64,000 nt of DNA. It comes from Deltaproteobacteria bacterium (GTDB taxonomy: Bacteria; Myxococcota_A; UBA796; GCA-2862545). The stretch covers positions 1 through 64,000 of the forward strand of contig SBGP01000042.1 in NCBI GenBank assembly GCA_006226595.1, read 5' to 3'. Below the pieces are notes generated by a model. That model was not told where the DNA came from. It was given only the letters and a program-made list of their open reading frames with translations, and did not search any database. Numbering within the stretch: position 1 is the stretch's first letter; each line of letters begins with the position of its first letter. Shown one piece after another: positions 19,353 through 29,388 of this stretch. Both the position numbers and the translations under genes were made by a program.

Positions 19353-19870
19353 CACCAGATCCTACCCGTGGACCACGCGATCATGGGGCGCATCATCATG
19401 CCGGTGTGCACCCAGCGCACGCTGCCGTCCGGGTTGACGACCACCGTCGTCGGGAACGCGCTGACCTCGTAGGCGGCGAGGGTCTCGCGATCGCCGAGGA
19501 GCACGGGGTAGGTGATGCCGATGTCCTTGGCGGTCGCGCGCACCTTGGCGGGCGGGCCGTCGGCGACGACGCCGAGCACGGGCACGTCGGGGTGGGCCTC
19601 GGCGAAGGCCGAGAAGCTCGGCGCCTCCATGCGACAGGGGCCGCACCACGTCGCCCAGAAGTTCACGACCACGGTCTGGCCGCGGTAGTCCGCGAGGTTG
19701 ACCGGCTCGCCGTGCAGGTCGAGCAGCGTGAAGTCCGGCGCGTGGTCGAGGCTGGGCGCCCGAAGCCAGCTCATGCCGAGGATCAGCACCACGCCGACGA
19801 TCAGGGTGAGCGCGATCTCTTTGGCCCAGGCGAGGGCGCGGTGGCGGGGCGAGGGCTGTTCTTCGGACAT
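19352..19870 (-). CDS. TlpA/ResA-like membrane-anchored thioredoxin
   Basis: A protein of 172 residues. One N-terminal membrane segment (residues 18-35) anchors a periplasmic thioredoxin domain with the active site WCGPC (75-79), preceded by VVVNFWAT and followed by VSAFPTTVVVNPDGS (cis-Pro region). Proteins of this family reduce periplasmic disulfides, for example apocytochrome c thiols before haem attachment. A role in maturing the c-type cytochromes encoded at 32.7-35.0 kb is possible but not shown by context. Confidence 0.9.
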   Translation of the reverse strand: MSEEQPSPRHRALAWAKEIALTLIVGVVLILGMSWLRAPSLDHAPDFTLLDLHGEPVNLADYRGQTVVVNFWATWCGPCRMEAPSFSAFAEAHPDVPVLGVVADGPPAKVRATAKDIGITYPVLLGDRETLAAYEVSAFPTTVVVNPDGSVRWVHTGMMMRPMIAWSTGRIW

Positions 19871-19918
19871 GTCCCTCGCTAACCGCGGCGGGGGCCCACA
19901 GCTACGCGGCCTCGACCG

Positions 19919-20518
19919 CTACTCCTCGACGAGCTCGCCCTCGGCCTCGATCACCATCACGCCGACGCTGGGCTCGCCGATCATCACGCCGTCGCCGAGC
20001 GCCTGCTGGAGCATCGCACCCATCTCGGCGGGGTCGATGTCGCCGATGGTCTGGATCTGCACGCCGGGCATGGGCTGACCGTCGGGTCCGATCATCACGC
20101 AGTCTTCGCCCTCGCAGTCGAGGGTGCCGCCACCGAGTGCATCCTCGAGGGCGGTGGCGATCCGGGCCGCGATCTCGGGGGGAAGCTCGCCGTCGACGCT
20201 TCCCTCGAAGGTCATGCCGCTGCCGAGGTCCATGCGATGCAGGGTCGGACGCTCGGGCACGAGCAGGTTCTCGGCGGTGCCGGGCTCGTCGAGCCCGTCG
20301 TGTTCGGCCAGGCGGTCCTCGAGCTCGCGAACGCGCTCCCGCAGCCGGGCGGCATCGTCCGCCGACACCACCGCACCGTCGCCGTGCGTGGACGGGGCGT
20401 TGGCGCTCGCCACGGGGACCTCGACGAACTCAGTGGTGGGCCGCGCGAGCATCAGGCCGCCGGCCAGTCCGAGAGCGAAGAGCAGCGCCGCACCCGCGGC
20501 GAGGAGAGCAGGACGCAT
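19919..20518 (-). CDS. Membrane-anchored protein of unknown function
   Basis: A protein of 199 residues. GGAGG precedes the ATG at 20518. An N-terminal membrane segment (LLAAGAALLFALGLAGGLML) is followed by a short coiled coil (ARLRERVRELEDRLAEHD), an acidic domain with one Cys pair (LDCEGEDCVMIG) and a very acidic C-terminus. It precedes the TlpA-like gene by 48 bases and is probably co-transcribed with it. The Cys pair may be a disulfide. No family recognised. Confidence 0.72.
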   Translation of the reverse strand: MRPALLAAGAALLFALGLAGGLMLARPTTEFVEVPVASANAPSTHGDGAVVSADDAARLRERVRELEDRLAEHDGLDEPGTAENLLVPERPTLHRMDLGSGMTFEGSVDGELPPEIAARIATALEDALGGGTLDCEGEDCVMIGPDGQPMPGVQIQTIGDIDPAEMGAMLQQALGDGVMIGEPSVGVMVIEAEGELVEE

Positions 20519-20617
20519 CGAACCTCCGCGGGTTGGCTATCGCATGGGTACGCGTCGATCAACGAAAGTTTTCGTAGGTCTGCCGACCCTTCCACGTACC
20601 GCATCCCGAACGCACGA

Positions 20618-20648
20618 AGGCCCCAGGGACGCGGCGTCTCCGGGGCCT
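20618..20648 (-). terminator. Terminator hairpin after the sugar symporter gene
   Basis: AGGCCCC (20618-20624) and GGGGCCT (20642-20648) are perfect arms; the interior adds GACGC/GCGTC pairs. It lies 17 bases past the stop of the minus-strand symporter gene. Confidence 0.65.
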
Positions 20649-20664
20649 CTGCCTGCGCGATCGG

Positions 20665-21975
20665 TCAGTGGTCGAGCTTCGCGACCAGCGCCTTGTGCGC
20701 CTCGCGGGTGAGCGGCGGGAGCATGACGGCGCTGACAGCGGCGACGACCAGCACGGCGGCGGGAATCGGGCCGATCATGATGCGCACGGCGTTCACCGCC
20801 TGCTGGGACTGGACCTCGGCGCCCTCGACGTAGCCGGAGATCTCGAGGCCCATGCCCAGCGCCCAGCCGGCGACGGCGGTCGCCATCTTCTCGAGGAAGG
20901 TCATCATCCCGTAGAAGGCGCCGGCCCGGTCCACACCGTTCTCGACGCGGTCGACCTCGACCACGTCCGGGAGCATGCTCCACGGCAGCACGTGGGCGGC
21001 GGCGACACCGGGGCCGGTGAACGCGGACATCGCCAGCGCCAGGTACACGGCGTCGGTGGGGACCGCGGACAGCGCGAGCATCACCAGGGCCCACGAGCCG
21101 ATCATCATCGCGTAGGCCGTGTGCTTCTCGACCTTGCCCGACAGCCACACCACCATCGGGATGAACACCAGCGCGGAGATCTGGATGGCGGCGAGCAGGG
21201 CGTCGACCATGTGCTTCGCGTGCAGGTGGTGCTCGACGTAGAACGGCACCAGCGCCCCGAGCACGGCGATGGTGCTCCACGCGGCGAGGAACAGGAACGC
21301 GGTGCGGCGGAAGGGCTGCACGCTCATCACGCTCCACATCGGCGGGCTGTCCTCGGGCTCCTCGGGCGGGATGTCCCGTCCCTTCGTGGTGCGGAGCATG
21401 ATCAGCAGGCCGGGGATCATGAGGACGCCAAGCACGGCACCCGCGTAGCCCCAGTTGCCGGTGGCGTCGCGGATGGTCGGCATGAGGATGGCCGCGGTCA
21501 GGCCGCCCGCCATGCTCCACCCCATGCGTGCCGCATTGAGCTTGGTGCGCTCGTCGTAGTCCTGGGTGAGCACCGGGGTGAGCGCGCCGTAGGGCACGAC
21601 GACCGAGGTGTAGCCGGTGTTGTACGCGACGAGCAGCATCGCGTAGCCGGCGGCCGCCGCCCAGCCCTCGAGGGGAAGGCCCCACCAGATGCCGGCAAAC
21701 AACAGGATGAACGGCACGCTGCCGCCCGCAATCCACGGACGGCGCGCACCCATGGACGTGTTCGTGCGATCGGAGAGACGGCCGATGAGCGGGTCGCTCA
21801 CCGCGTCCCACAGCTTTCCGACGAGGAACACCGTACCCGCGGTCGCCGGCGACAGGTGCGCGGCGTCGACAAGGTACTTGAGCAGGAAGAACATCACCGA
21901 CGTGTTGGCGATCGCCAGCGAGTACGCGGCCACGCCATAGCCGTGGCGGACGGATGCAGTCAGGGTCTGGGCCAT
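20665..21975 (-). CDS. GPH-family sugar:cation symporter (MelB-like)
   Basis: A protein of 436 residues. The ATG at 21975 follows GGAGG; an upstream in-frame extension to 22257 looks non-coding. About twelve hydrophobic helices are present. The signature KLWDAVSDPLIGRLSDRT (with the cation/sugar Asp pair) followed by GARRPWI is characteristic of the glycoside-pentoside-hexuronide family of the major facilitator superfamily. Members import glycosides with sodium or protons, though relatives also move other solutes. No sugar-metabolism gene is adjacent, so the substrate is open. Confidence 0.87.
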   Translation of the reverse strand: MAQTLTASVRHGYGVAAYSLAIANTSVMFFLLKYLVDAAHLSPATAGTVFLVGKLWDAVSDPLIGRLSDRTNTSMGARRPWIAGGSVPFILLFAGIWWGLPLEGWAAAAGYAMLLVAYNTGYTSVVVPYGALTPVLTQDYDERTKLNAARMGWSMAGGLTAAILMPTIRDATGNWGYAGAVLGVLMIPGLLIMLRTTKGRDIPPEEPEDSPPMWSVMSVQPFRRTAFLFLAAWSTIAVLGALVPFYVEHHLHAKHMVDALLAAIQISALVFIPMVVWLSGKVEKHTAYAMMIGSWALVMLALSAVPTDAVYLALAMSAFTGPGVAAAHVLPWSMLPDVVEVDRVENGVDRAGAFYGMMTFLEKMATAVAGWALGMGLEISGYVEGAEVQSQQAVNAVRIMIGPIPAAVLVVAAVSAVMLPPLTREAHKALVAKLDH

Positions 21976-22283
21976 GGTGGGCACCTCCGTCCACGAGTGC
22001 TGCACAGCGTATGCCAGCGGGACGGGCACACGAAGAGAGGCCGCCGAGATGCGGTATTCATGCGGGTCTGCGGCCTGGGAAGGGGAGGCGTTGGGCGGTG
22101 CCCGCCCATGGGTGTGACGCCGATCGTGGACAGGCCACGGAAGCGCTGTCGTCGATCCTTGTCTCGGGCGCTTCGCTGACGCGCGACAAATTTTGCGTGG
22201 ATCCCGATGCAACCCCCTTTTGTAGACTTGGCCCGCGTTCTGGCACGGGGCTCGCAAGGTCTCTGGGCAACAGGAGGTACCAC
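21976..22283. promoter_or_regulatory. Divergent promoter region
   Basis: 308 bases between divergent genes. It contains TAGACT at 22223-22228 (55 bases before the next start) and, closer in, TGGCACGGGGCTCGCA (22241-22256), which differs from the sigma54 consensus TGGCAC-N5-TTGCA at one base and would place a start about 22268. An AGGAGGT ribosome site for the plus-strand gene is at 22272-22278. Nothing else seen. Confidence 0.35.
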
Positions 22284-22853
22284 ATGGTCGTCTTTTCGCT
22301 GCTCACCGCACTTGCCGCCCCCCCGAGCTCGTCCCTGACTGGGGAGGATGGCACCCTCGACTGGACGGTTTCGCCCACCGAAGCGGGCATCACCGTCGAC
22401 GGAAAGTCCCCGAAGTGGACGGTGCACCACGAGGCGCGCGCCGACTTCACGCCGGTCCGCACCGAGCGCCTCGACATCGAGGGCAACAAGGTCGTCATCG
22501 AGTACAACGCGAGCGGCGCGGTGCTCACCGTGAACAACGAGACGACCCGCTTCTCGCAGGCGAACCTGTGGGACGGCGACACCCTCGACGTGCGCCTCGG
22601 CCACCTCGTGTCCACCGGCAAGCCGGTGCAGAAGTTCAAGGCGCTCGACTCCGGGTCCGGCAAGGTCTACGGCTTCGACAGCCAGGACCTCGGCGAGGAG
22701 CAGTGCGGTGCCGCGGCCTGCCGTCACGTGCTCGTCCAGCTCACCGGCATCTACCGCTGGGTCGGGCCGAGCTTCCACTACTGGTACGCCGCCGATGGCG
22801 AGCTCGTGCGCTTCGAGGGTCCCGCCGGGAACTTCGCGAAGAAGGGGAACTGA
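22284..22853 (+). CDS. Secreted protein of unknown function
   Basis: A protein of 189 residues with a very strong ribosome site (AGGAGGT, 5 bases before ATG). A short signal peptide (MVVFSLLTALAAPPSSS) is followed by a beta-rich domain with one Cys pair (EEQCGAAACRHV). Only 2 bases separate it from the next gene, so the two form an operon. It lacks a lipobox and is probably periplasmic or secreted. Confidence 0.78.
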   Translation: MVVFSLLTALAAPPSSSLTGEDGTLDWTVSPTEAGITVDGKSPKWTVHHEARADFTPVRTERLDIEGNKVVIEYNASGAVLTVNNETTRFSQANLWDGDTLDVRLGHLVSTGKPVQKFKALDSGSGKVYGFDSQDLGEEQCGAAACRHVLVQLTGIYRWVGPSFHYWYAADGELVRFEGPAGNFAKKGN

Positions 22854-22855
22854 TC

Positions 22856-23725
22856 ATGAACGCCCTCGCTCTGCTGCTCTGCTCCTTCGCCTTCGCGCAG
22901 GATGTCTCGTCCACCGAGGAGATCGCGCCCGCCGATCCCACCGACGGCACCCACCTGTGGGCCCGTCAGGCGGTCGCCGTCGCCGGCTGGCCCGCTGGCG
23001 CCATCAGCGACACACGCGTCCAGGTCCGCGCGCCGATGTACCGCTCCGACAGTATCGTGTTCCAGGACACCTACATGGGTGCCGGGGCGCGAATCGCGGC
23101 CACTCCTGCCTTCTCCGAGGTCGGACCCCGCCTGTCCATCGCGCCGATCGACGTGTTCGACATGGACCTGCAGGCCTCGTACATCCGCTACTACGGCGGC
23201 ACCGGCATCGGCCTGCTCCCCATGACCGCCACCGAGGGCAAGCTCGAGTCCGAGCGCGCCGACATCGCGTCGGTGAAGGGCGATGCGATTCGCCTCTCGG
23301 CCATCCCGACCTTCAAGATCAAGGTCGGTCCGATCATCGCCTTCGACTCGTGGACGATCAGCTACACCCAGATCGCGCCCGAGAAGGAGCACACCAAGGA
23401 CCTGGTGTACGAGCCGTTCAACGACCTCGTCACCCAGTGGACGGACATCACCCTCGAGCAGCAGGGTGCGGTGATCTACGAGGTCATCCCCGACGAGGGC
23501 GGCGTGTTCTTCTGGGCGGGCGCCACGGCGCGCGACCGCCTCGCTGTCGGCTCGAAGGACCGCAGCACCACCGCGGGCCTCGTGCTGCGTGCGCGCCCGG
23601 CGAAGGGCAAGGGCGTGCCCACCCTCACCGGACAGGCGCTGATGTACCTCAACGATGCCGACCGCGTCGGCCACGTGCCCAGCCTGGCCCTGCTCGCGGA
23701 CTGGCAGCTGCGCAAGAGCCTGTGA
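22856..23725 (+). CDS. Predicted outer-membrane beta-barrel-like protein
   Basis: A protein of 289 residues from ATG 22856, with AAGGGGA upstream. A signal peptide (MNALALLLCSFAFAQD) is followed by alternating amphipathic strands (VQVRAPMYRSDSIVFQDTYMGAGARIAATPAF, LQASYIRYYGG, TFKIKVGPIIAFDSWTISYTQ) ending in LALLADWQLRKSL. It is likely an outer-membrane protein, although the usual terminal aromatic residue is absent. It partners the preceding secreted protein. Function unknown. Confidence 0.72.
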   Translation: MNALALLLCSFAFAQDVSSTEEIAPADPTDGTHLWARQAVAVAGWPAGAISDTRVQVRAPMYRSDSIVFQDTYMGAGARIAATPAFSEVGPRLSIAPIDVFDMDLQASYIRYYGGTGIGLLPMTATEGKLESERADIASVKGDAIRLSAIPTFKIKVGPIIAFDSWTISYTQIAPEKEHTKDLVYEPFNDLVTQWTDITLEQQGAVIYEVIPDEGGVFFWAGATARDRLAVGSKDRSTTAGLVLRARPAKGKGVPTLTGQALMYLNDADRVGHVPSLALLADWQLRKSL

Positions 23726-23732
23726 GGCTGGC

Positions 23733-24104
23733 TCAGCCCTGAAGTGAGCCCTCGACCAGGCTGGTGAGGGCCGCGAGGACCGCCAGGCCACCGAGGGGCA
23801 GGGTGACGGCGTTCCACGCGAGCAGCGCCGCGGTGAGGCGGCGGTCCGGGAACACGGCCGCGGCGATGGCGCTCAGCGGCAGTGCTGGCACGAAGGTGCA
23901 GAACGCCTGACCGCACAGCAGTCCGAGGAGATGCCCGAAGGCCTGCGGGCTGTTCGGCTCGGGCAGCTGACTCACGCGCCCCACGTCGAGCAGGAGCAGC
24001 GGGAGGAACAGCGCGACGAGCTGCCCGCCGAACCACAGCCACAGCCACGTCGGCGGACCCGACGGAGAGGGTTCCTCGTCGGGTGCGGCGAAGGCATCGG
24101 TCAC
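23733..24104 (-). CDS. Small integral membrane protein
   Basis: A protein of 123 residues. The GTG at 24104 overlaps the stop of the kinase gene (GTGA), which fixes the start. Three or four hydrophobic segments (LWLWFGGQLVALFLPLLLLDV, LLGLLCGQAFCTFVPALPLSAIAAAVF, LTAALLAWNAVTLPLGGLAVLAAL) make it an inner-membrane protein. It ends the six-gene minus-strand run; its role with the kinase is unknown. Confidence 0.72.
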   Translation of the reverse strand: MTDAFAAPDEEPSPSGPPTWLWLWFGGQLVALFLPLLLLDVGRVSQLPEPNSPQAFGHLLGLLCGQAFCTFVPALPLSAIAAAVFPDRRLTAALLAWNAVTLPLGGLAVLAALTSLVEGSLQG

Positions 24105-26353
24105 CGCTGCGGCTCGGCCACGGTGCGGAACGCGACGAAGCTGTAGCGAAAGTCGGACTGGATGCCGCTTCGGCACGCGCAGCGACAGTCTTCGGCGTCA
24201 TCGCCCCAGGTGCCGCCGCGGATGACGATCTGGCCCTCGTCGTACAGCGAGGAGGTCCACTCGCGCATGCCGCCGGCCATGTCGACGACGCCGTACACGC
24301 TCTCGTCGACCGGGTAGTCGTCCACCCGCCACGGGCGCGGGGCGCCGGGCCGCGACCGGCGCATGTGTGCGTAGGTCGGGTCGAAGCCGGGTCCCCACGG
24401 GTACGAGCGACCGTCGACGCCGCGAGCGGCCTTCTCCCACTCCTCTTCGGTGGGCAGGCGCACCACGCGACCCTCGACCTCGGAGCGCCACGCGCAGTAC
24501 GCGAGGATGTCGCCCATGTGCAGCGAGAACGCGGGCCACATCGGGTCCCAGCCGGGCGGGAGCTTCCACTCGCCGGAGGCATCGCGGGCCCAGTAGGTCG
24601 CACCACCGCCGAAGAACCCGGCCTCTCCGGGGGCGTGGTCCGCGGCGAGCTCGGGGTTGGCGTTGAGGAACGCGAGGTACTCCAGGCTCGTGACCATGGT
24701 CCGCTTCACGAACAGGTCCGGGACATGGGGCTCGCAGGGCTCGAGGGGCTGGCGGGCCTTGGGGTCGCCGCCCATGCGGAAGCTGCCGCCAGGCACGTGG
24801 ACGTAGCCCTCGCCGATCTCGGCATCGCTGTACAGGCGCACGTCGCCGCTGTGCTGGGAGCCTCGGTCGATGAGCACGGGCCAGTGGGTGGTCCGGCGGC
24901 CGGGGGCGTCGATGCGCACGCGGTAGCTGCCCGGCGCGAGCTCGTGGTTGAGCGGGAAGGGCAGGGACTCGGCGACGACCTGGGGCACCAGCCGACGGTC
25001 CCTCTCCACGTAGCGCTCGATGGTCGCCACGGCGCCGTCCGCGTCGGCGCGCAGCGTGAGACGACCCGGGGCGTCGAGTCGGCGGGTGTAGGGCCCGTTG
25101 CGGTCCCAGAAGCGCACGCGCTCGGCACTGACCGTGGCGAGGATCGGCTCGTGCTGCTCCTCGGCAATCCGCATGCGCTCCCACCAGAGCTCGGCGAGCA
25201 ACGGGGGGGCATCGCTGTCGTCGATCAGCGTCGATGCGAGGGTCGCCGTCTCGGTGGCCTCGATCCACGCGGACTCTTCCTCGATCTCGAGGGCGGTGGC
25301 GCGGTCCTCGGCGGACCAGCCCGGCCGCTTCTGGGTGATAGGCGCGTGGCCCGGCACCTTGGAGATCAGCACGCTCGCCGCGCGGCGCTCGGCCTCCCGG
25401 CGACGGGAGAGCTCGCGCAGGCGCATGAGTCCATCTCGGGACTCGTTGAGCAGGCGGGCGGACTCGGCGGCGCGGCGGGCGCGGTCGGCGCGGCCGGTGA
25501 GGATGCGCATCAGCTCCTCGCCGTACGCGGTGGCGCTCGGACGTCCCGGCTCGAGGCCTAGCACCACCCACTCGTCGATGGCGGGGTCGACGGCGACGTG
25601 GCGCGAGGGACGCTCCGGCGTGGCCTCCCGCCAGCGGCGGATGTAGGCGCCGAGCGGCTCGTGGCTGTGGCGTGGCCGCAGGCGACGCAGGGTGAGCAAC
25701 TCCCAGGCTACGGCGGCGAGCGCGTACACGTCGGCCTCGGGCTTGGCCCGATCGCCGCGGAGGAGCTCGGGGGCCGCGTAGCCCGGGTGGCCAGAGAGCC
25801 CCTCGGTGTCCGGGACGCCGCTCCAGTCGAGCACGTAGGGCGCCCCATCCTCGCTGACCCCGATGTTCGCGGGGTGGATGTCGCCGTGGACGACGTTCTT
25901 GGCGTGGGCCGAGGCCACCGCGCCGCACAGTCCGTACACGAGGGCCAGCCGCTTCTCGTGCGACCAGGCCTCGTCGGGGGCCTGGGTCCATCGCGACCAC
26001 AGCTTCTCGAGGGTCTGCTCGGGCGCGAGTCGGTACTCGACGCACAGCAGGCCATCGCGAGCCACCACGCGGTGCACGGGCAGCACGGCCGGGTGTGTCA
26101 GCCGCGAGGTGAGCTGCGCTTCCTGGAGCAGCGAGGCGCGTGCCGCGGCGCTGTCGTGGGCGACCTTGACCGCCACTACGCGGTCGAGCACCGGATCCCG
26201 CGCGCGGAACACCGTGCCCACCGCGCCTCGGCCGATCTCGCCGATCAGCTCGAGCCCAAGGTCCTTGGGCAGGTGGGGAGCGTCGATGCTGGGACCGGTG
26301 GCGCGGCCCGAGCCCGGCACCAGCTCGTCGAGCAGGTCCTCGAAGCCGCTCAT
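24101..26353 (-). CDS. Hanks-type kinase fused to a formylglycine-generating-enzyme-like domain
   Basis: A protein of 750 residues, starting at ATG 26353 inside the stop of the sigma54 activator gene (4-base overlap). Kinase domain: glycine loop GRGAVG (41-46), Lys63 in AVKV, catalytic loop HGDIHPANI (156-164) with Asp158 and Asn163 kept, but the metal-binding DFG is DWSG (176-179) with Asp kept. A middle region of about 300 residues with a coiled-coil-like stretch follows. The C-terminal 230 residues are an FGE/SUMF1-type domain (GGSFRMGG...[14 protein letters not shown]...[12 protein letters not shown]...RGGTWGD...FRTV), as in Pkn1-like kinases. I infer a cytoplasmic signalling protein acting with the adjacent activator. 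Confidence 0.9.
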   Translation of the reverse strand: MSGFEDLLDELVPGSGRATGPSIDAPHLPKDLGLELIGEIGRGAVGTVFRARDPVLDRVVAVKVAHDSAAARASLLQEAQLTSRLTHPAVLPVHRVVARDGLLCVEYRLAPEQTLEKLWSRWTQAPDEAWSHEKRLALVYGLCGAVASAHAKNVVHGDIHPANIGVSEDGAPYVLDWSGVPDTEGLSGHPGYAAPELLRGDRAKPEADVYALAAVAWELLTLRRLRPRHSHEPLGAYIRRWREATPERPSRHVAVDPAIDEWVVLGLEPGRPSATAYGEELMRILTGRADRARRAAESARLLNESRDGLMRLRELSRRREAERRAASVLISKVPGHAPITQKRPGWSAEDRATALEIEEESAWIEATETATLASTLIDDSDAPPLLAELWWERMRIAEEQHEPILATVSAERVRFWDRNGPYTRRLDAPGRLTLRADADGAVATIERYVERDRRLVPQVVAESLPFPLNHELAPGSYRVRIDAPGRRTTHWPVLIDRGSQHSGDVRLYSDAEIGEGYVHVPGGSFRMGGDPKARQPLEPCEPHVPDLFVKRTMVTSLEYLAFLNANPELAADHAPGEAGFFGGGATYWARDASGEWKLPPGWDPMWPAFSLHMGDILAYCAWRSEVEGRVVRLPTEEEWEKAARGVDGRSYPWGPGFDPTYAHMRRSRPGAPRPWRVDDYPVDESVYGVVDMAGGMREWTSSLYDEGQIVIRGGTWGDDAEDCRCACRSGIQSDFRYSFVAFRTVAEPQR

Positions 26354-27900
26354 GCCTCGTCCCACCGGGCCATCAGCCGGTGCAACCACTGCCGCGACAC
26401 GCCGAGCTGCTCGGCGGCTCGCGTGCGGTTGCCCTCGTTCTGCTCGAGGGCGGCCTCGATCATGCGCTTCTGGAAGCGCTCGGTCTCGCCCTGCAGGTCG
26501 TGGGTCGGCACGGCGCCTTCGGGCACCTGCTCGCGGCTCTCGGGCCCGAGGTGATCCGGGAGGATGTGGGGGCTGCGCGTCGACACGGCACGGGCGATGG
26601 CGGTGCGGAGCGCGTTGTTGAGCTCGCGGACGTTGCCCGGCCAGGCGCGGGTCGCGAGCACGCGCACGGCGCGGTCGGAGAGGCCGACCTTCACGCTTCC
26701 GCCGAGCTCGTTGAGGTTGCGCTCGAGCAGGTGCAGCGCGAGGTCGGGGATGTCGTCACGGCGGTCGCGAAGGGAGGGGACGCGCAGCACGCAGGCCGAC
26801 AGGCGGTAGTACAGGTCGTCGCGGAACTCGCTGCGCCCGGCGTCGGTGTCGAGGTCCCGGTTGGTCGCGGCGACCACGCGGCCCTCGAAGCGCAGTGTGC
26901 GGACGCTGCCGACGCGCTGGTAGGTGCCCTCCTGGAGCAGGCGCAGCAGCTTGACCTGGAGTGCGTGCGGCAGCTCGCCGACTTCGTCGAGGAACAGGGT
27001 GCCGCCGCGCACGCGCTCGATCATGCCCTCCTTGGGACGATCGGCGCCGGTGAATGCGCCCTTCTCGTGGCCGAACAGCGTGGACTCGGCGAGCTCGGAG
27101 GGGATCGCGCCGCAGTTCACGGCGACGAAGGGCAGGCTGTTGCGCGGGGAGAGGTCGTGCAGCGCGCGGGCGGCGCTCTCCTTGCCGGTGCCGGACTCGC
27201 CGAGCACGAGCGCGGGCCAGGGCATCGGTCCGAAGGCGCGCAGCTGATCGAAGAGCTCACCCATCGGCGGAGACGTGCCGACGATGCCGGGTACGCCCTG
27301 AACGGGTCGGCGGCGGCGCGGACGCTCCGGGTCGCCGAGCACCTGAGCGGCGAGCCGGGCGAGGGCGGTGATCCGAAGGCGGTGGGCGGTGGTGAACCGA
27401 CCAGGCTCCGAGGGGTCGGCGATGTACAGCGCGCCTCGGCTTCCCACGGGCACGCAGCCGACGGAGCGCAGCGCATAGGCCTGCACGCTCTCGGCAGCGA
27501 CGAAGCGCGCGTCGTTCTGCGCGTCGTCGGACCACGCGGGGCGGCCACTGTCGGCGACCTGGCCGAGCAGCGTGTTCGAGATCGCCGCTGGATCTGGCGT
27601 CTCCGCGGCATCACCGGCGAGCGCGCGGAAGCTGACGCCCTGCTTTGGGTTGCCCCGCCACAGCAGCGCCCACGCGAGCGGGGCCCCGGTCTCTTCCTTG
27701 GCGACGCGGACGAGTGCGCGCAGGGTCGCCGTCGGGTCCCCGGCCTCGAGCAGCGCAGGCAGGTGTCCCTGGGCCCAGGCGAGCGCCTCGCTGGCCGTGG
27801 CGAGCCGGGTGAAGTCCGCGGAGAGGCGCTGAAACAGGCCAGGGTCGAGGCTCTCGACCTCGACCAGGGCTTCGGGCAGGGCAGGCATGGTCACGTCCAT
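26350..27900 (-). CDS. Sigma54-dependent transcriptional activator (GAF-AAA+-Fis)
   Basis: A protein of 516 residues from ATG 27900 (an ATG four codons later is also possible). An N-terminal GAF-like sensor (about 60-195) is followed by the AAA+ domain: Walker A GESGTGKE (234-241), the sigma54-contacting GAFTGA loop (281-286, intact), Walker B TLFLDE (301-306) and the arginine-finger region. A Fis-type helix-turn-helix ends the protein ([20 protein letters not shown]). It opens promoters held by sigma54 RNA polymerase. It is coupled to the kinase-FGE gene by a 4-base overlap. There is no receiver or FHA domain, so regulation is presumably through the GAF ligand or the kinase. Confidence 0.93.
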   Translation of the reverse strand: MDVTMPALPEALVEVESLDPGLFQRLSADFTRLATASEALAWAQGHLPALLEAGDPTATLRALVRVAKEETGAPLAWALLWRGNPKQGVSFRALAGDAAETPDPAAISNTLLGQVADSGRPAWSDDAQNDARFVAAESVQAYALRSVGCVPVGSRGALYIADPSEPGRFTTAHRLRITALARLAAQVLGDPERPRRRRPVQGVPGIVGTSPPMGELFDQLRAFGPMPWPALVLGESGTGKESAARALHDLSPRNSLPFVAVNCGAIPSELAESTLFGHEKGAFTGADRPKEGMIERVRGGTLFLDEVGELPHALQVKLLRLLQEGTYQRVGSVRTLRFEGRVVAATNRDLDTDAGRSEFRDDLYYRLSACVLRVPSLRDRRDDIPDLALHLLERNLNELGGSVKVGLSDRAVRVLATRAWPGNVRELNNALRTAIARAVSTRSPHILPDHLGPESREQVPEGAVPTHDLQGETERFQKRMIEAALEQNEGNRTRAAEQLGVSRQWLHRLMARWDEA

Positions 27901-27943
27901 CGCCGCTTTGGCACAGGGGGGGCGGCGCGTGACCGGGAGGCTG

Positions 27944-28873
27944 TCACCGATCGATGACGCGGTCAAGAGCCTCCAGCTCCTCGGGCCGTAGAAAGGCCAG
28001 GTAGAAGCACAGGGTGACGGTGGTGAACGTGCCGAGGTTCGTGAACACGCCCAGGGTGCCGTGCACGACGAGGCCGATGCCGAGGAACAACCACCGCCAG
28101 TCCCACCGGGTGAGCCGGGTCCCGAGGTCCCCGAGAAGCCCGCGACGACCGGCATAGAACACGAGCAACAGCGCGAACAGTCGCTCCCACCACAGGGCGA
28201 CGACCGTACCGATGGCGAGGGGCCACCAGGCGTAGCCGATCCACGACATCTCGCCGAAGCGGGCCCACGTCTGGAGCTGCAGGGAGCGGAACACCGCCTC
28301 GTAGGGAGCGTGCCAGCCGGCGCCGGCCTTCGCGAGACCCGTCGCCGTGTACATCACGATGACCTGGGCGATGGCCAGGCGGCGTGGCAGCGCCCAGATC
28401 TTCGTGTCACTCGTCCACGAGCCCGTGCGCAGGCGGCTGTCCGCCGAGAGCGTCGCGGTGCAGGGCCCCAGGCATAGTAGGAACAGGGCATTGGTGAGCA
28501 GCCGGTCGTAGCCGCCGCCGATGTCCTCGGGGATGGCGTGCCATGCGAGCACGACCTGGAGCAGCACGATCTGGGTGATGCGTCCGCCGAGGCCGACCGT
28601 CGACATCACGCCGAGGCCGAGCATCGCGTAGCACAGGGCCCAGGTGGTGGTGGTGGTGTGACCGATCAGGGACAGGAGCAGCGACGGGAAGCGGGTGGCC
28701 GGCGCGAGCCCACCCTCCGCGATCGGGATGTACAGCGGATCCACGACTCCTGCGATCAGCAGCGACAGGGCGTCGAGCGTGACCACCACGCCGATGGCGA
28801 TGCGGAACAGGGCCAGCGTGCTCGCGCCCTCCTCTTCGGTCCACAGCCGGATCCAGGCGTCCCAGAGCTTCAT
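27944..28873 (-). CDS. HTTM-domain multi-pass membrane protein
   Basis: A protein of 309 residues; the ATG at 28873 overlaps the upstream stop (ATGA). Six or more membrane helices ([67 protein letters not shown]) match the HTTM domain, which is related to vitamin K-dependent gamma-carboxylase. Bacterial HTTM proteins are poorly understood. The small upstream gene is probably its obligate partner. It is in line with gmd, so a link to surface glycan or protein modification is possible but inferred. Confidence 0.82.
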   Translation of the reverse strand: MKLWDAWIRLWTEEEGASTLALFRIAIGVVVTLDALSLLIAGVVDPLYIPIAEGGLAPATRFPSLLLSLIGHTTTTTWALCYAMLGLGVMSTVGLGGRITQIVLLQVVLAWHAIPEDIGGGYDRLLTNALFLLCLGPCTATLSADSRLRTGSWTSDTKIWALPRRLAIAQVIVMYTATGLAKAGAGWHAPYEAVFRSLQLQTWARFGEMSWIGYAWWPLAIGTVVALWWERLFALLLVFYAGRRGLLGDLGTRLTRWDWRWLFLGIGLVVHGTLGVFTNLGTFTTVTLCFYLAFLRPEELEALDRVIDR

Positions 28874-29388
28874 CGGTGCCGCCCCCGGCGCCGCACGAGC
28901 TCGTCGAAAGCGAGCACCTCGCCCTCGCGGATCTCCTCGGCGGTGAGGAGCTTCGCGCGCATGCGCCGAACCCGGGCGCCCTTCGCCTCGGGGTGGGTCC
29001 GCAGCACCTCGGCCACCAGCCAGTCGCCCGTCGTCGCGAACAGACGCTGGTGGCGGTCGAGCGAGGTCATCAGGAAGGTCTCGCGCCAGCGGTAGTGGTC
29101 GAAGGTCCGCCGCCGCCAGTCCGCGTGGGGAGAGCGCTCGATGTAGATCGGGCGCCACCTGCCGTCCTCGAGCACCTCGATCTGCGTGCGGCCCGTCGCG
29201 TGGCCCACCGCGGAGAACATGGCCCAGCCCTGCTTGGGACCGAGGTAGCTGCCGTAGCTGCGACGCAGGCTCGCCGTCTGGTGCACCGCATCGAGCCACA
29301 GCCCGCCGCCGACCTCGTAGCGGCCGAAGCTGCCGAGGCAGATGGTGAGCAGGTGCAGAGCGACGAACACGCCGACGAGGTGGCGCAT
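28870..29388 (-). CDS. Partner protein of the HTTM membrane protein
   Basis: A protein of 172 residues. The ATG at 29388 shares a base with the gmd stop (TGATG). One N-terminal membrane segment (HLVGVFVALHLLTICLGSFG) is followed by a soluble domain (SYGSYLGPKQGWAMFSAVGHATGR...EVLEDGRWRPIYIERSPHADWRR). The pattern of a WxMF motif after a first helix is typical of short proteins next to HTTM genes. It is likely an inner-membrane protein with a periplasmic domain. Confidence 0.75.
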   Translation of the reverse strand: MRHLVGVFVALHLLTICLGSFGRYEVGGGLWLDAVHQTASLRRSYGSYLGPKQGWAMFSAVGHATGRTQIEVLEDGRWRPIYIERSPHADWRRRTFDHYRWRETFLMTSLDRHQRLFATTGDWLVAEVLRTHPEAKGARVRRMRAKLLTAEEIREGEVLAFDELVRRRGRHR

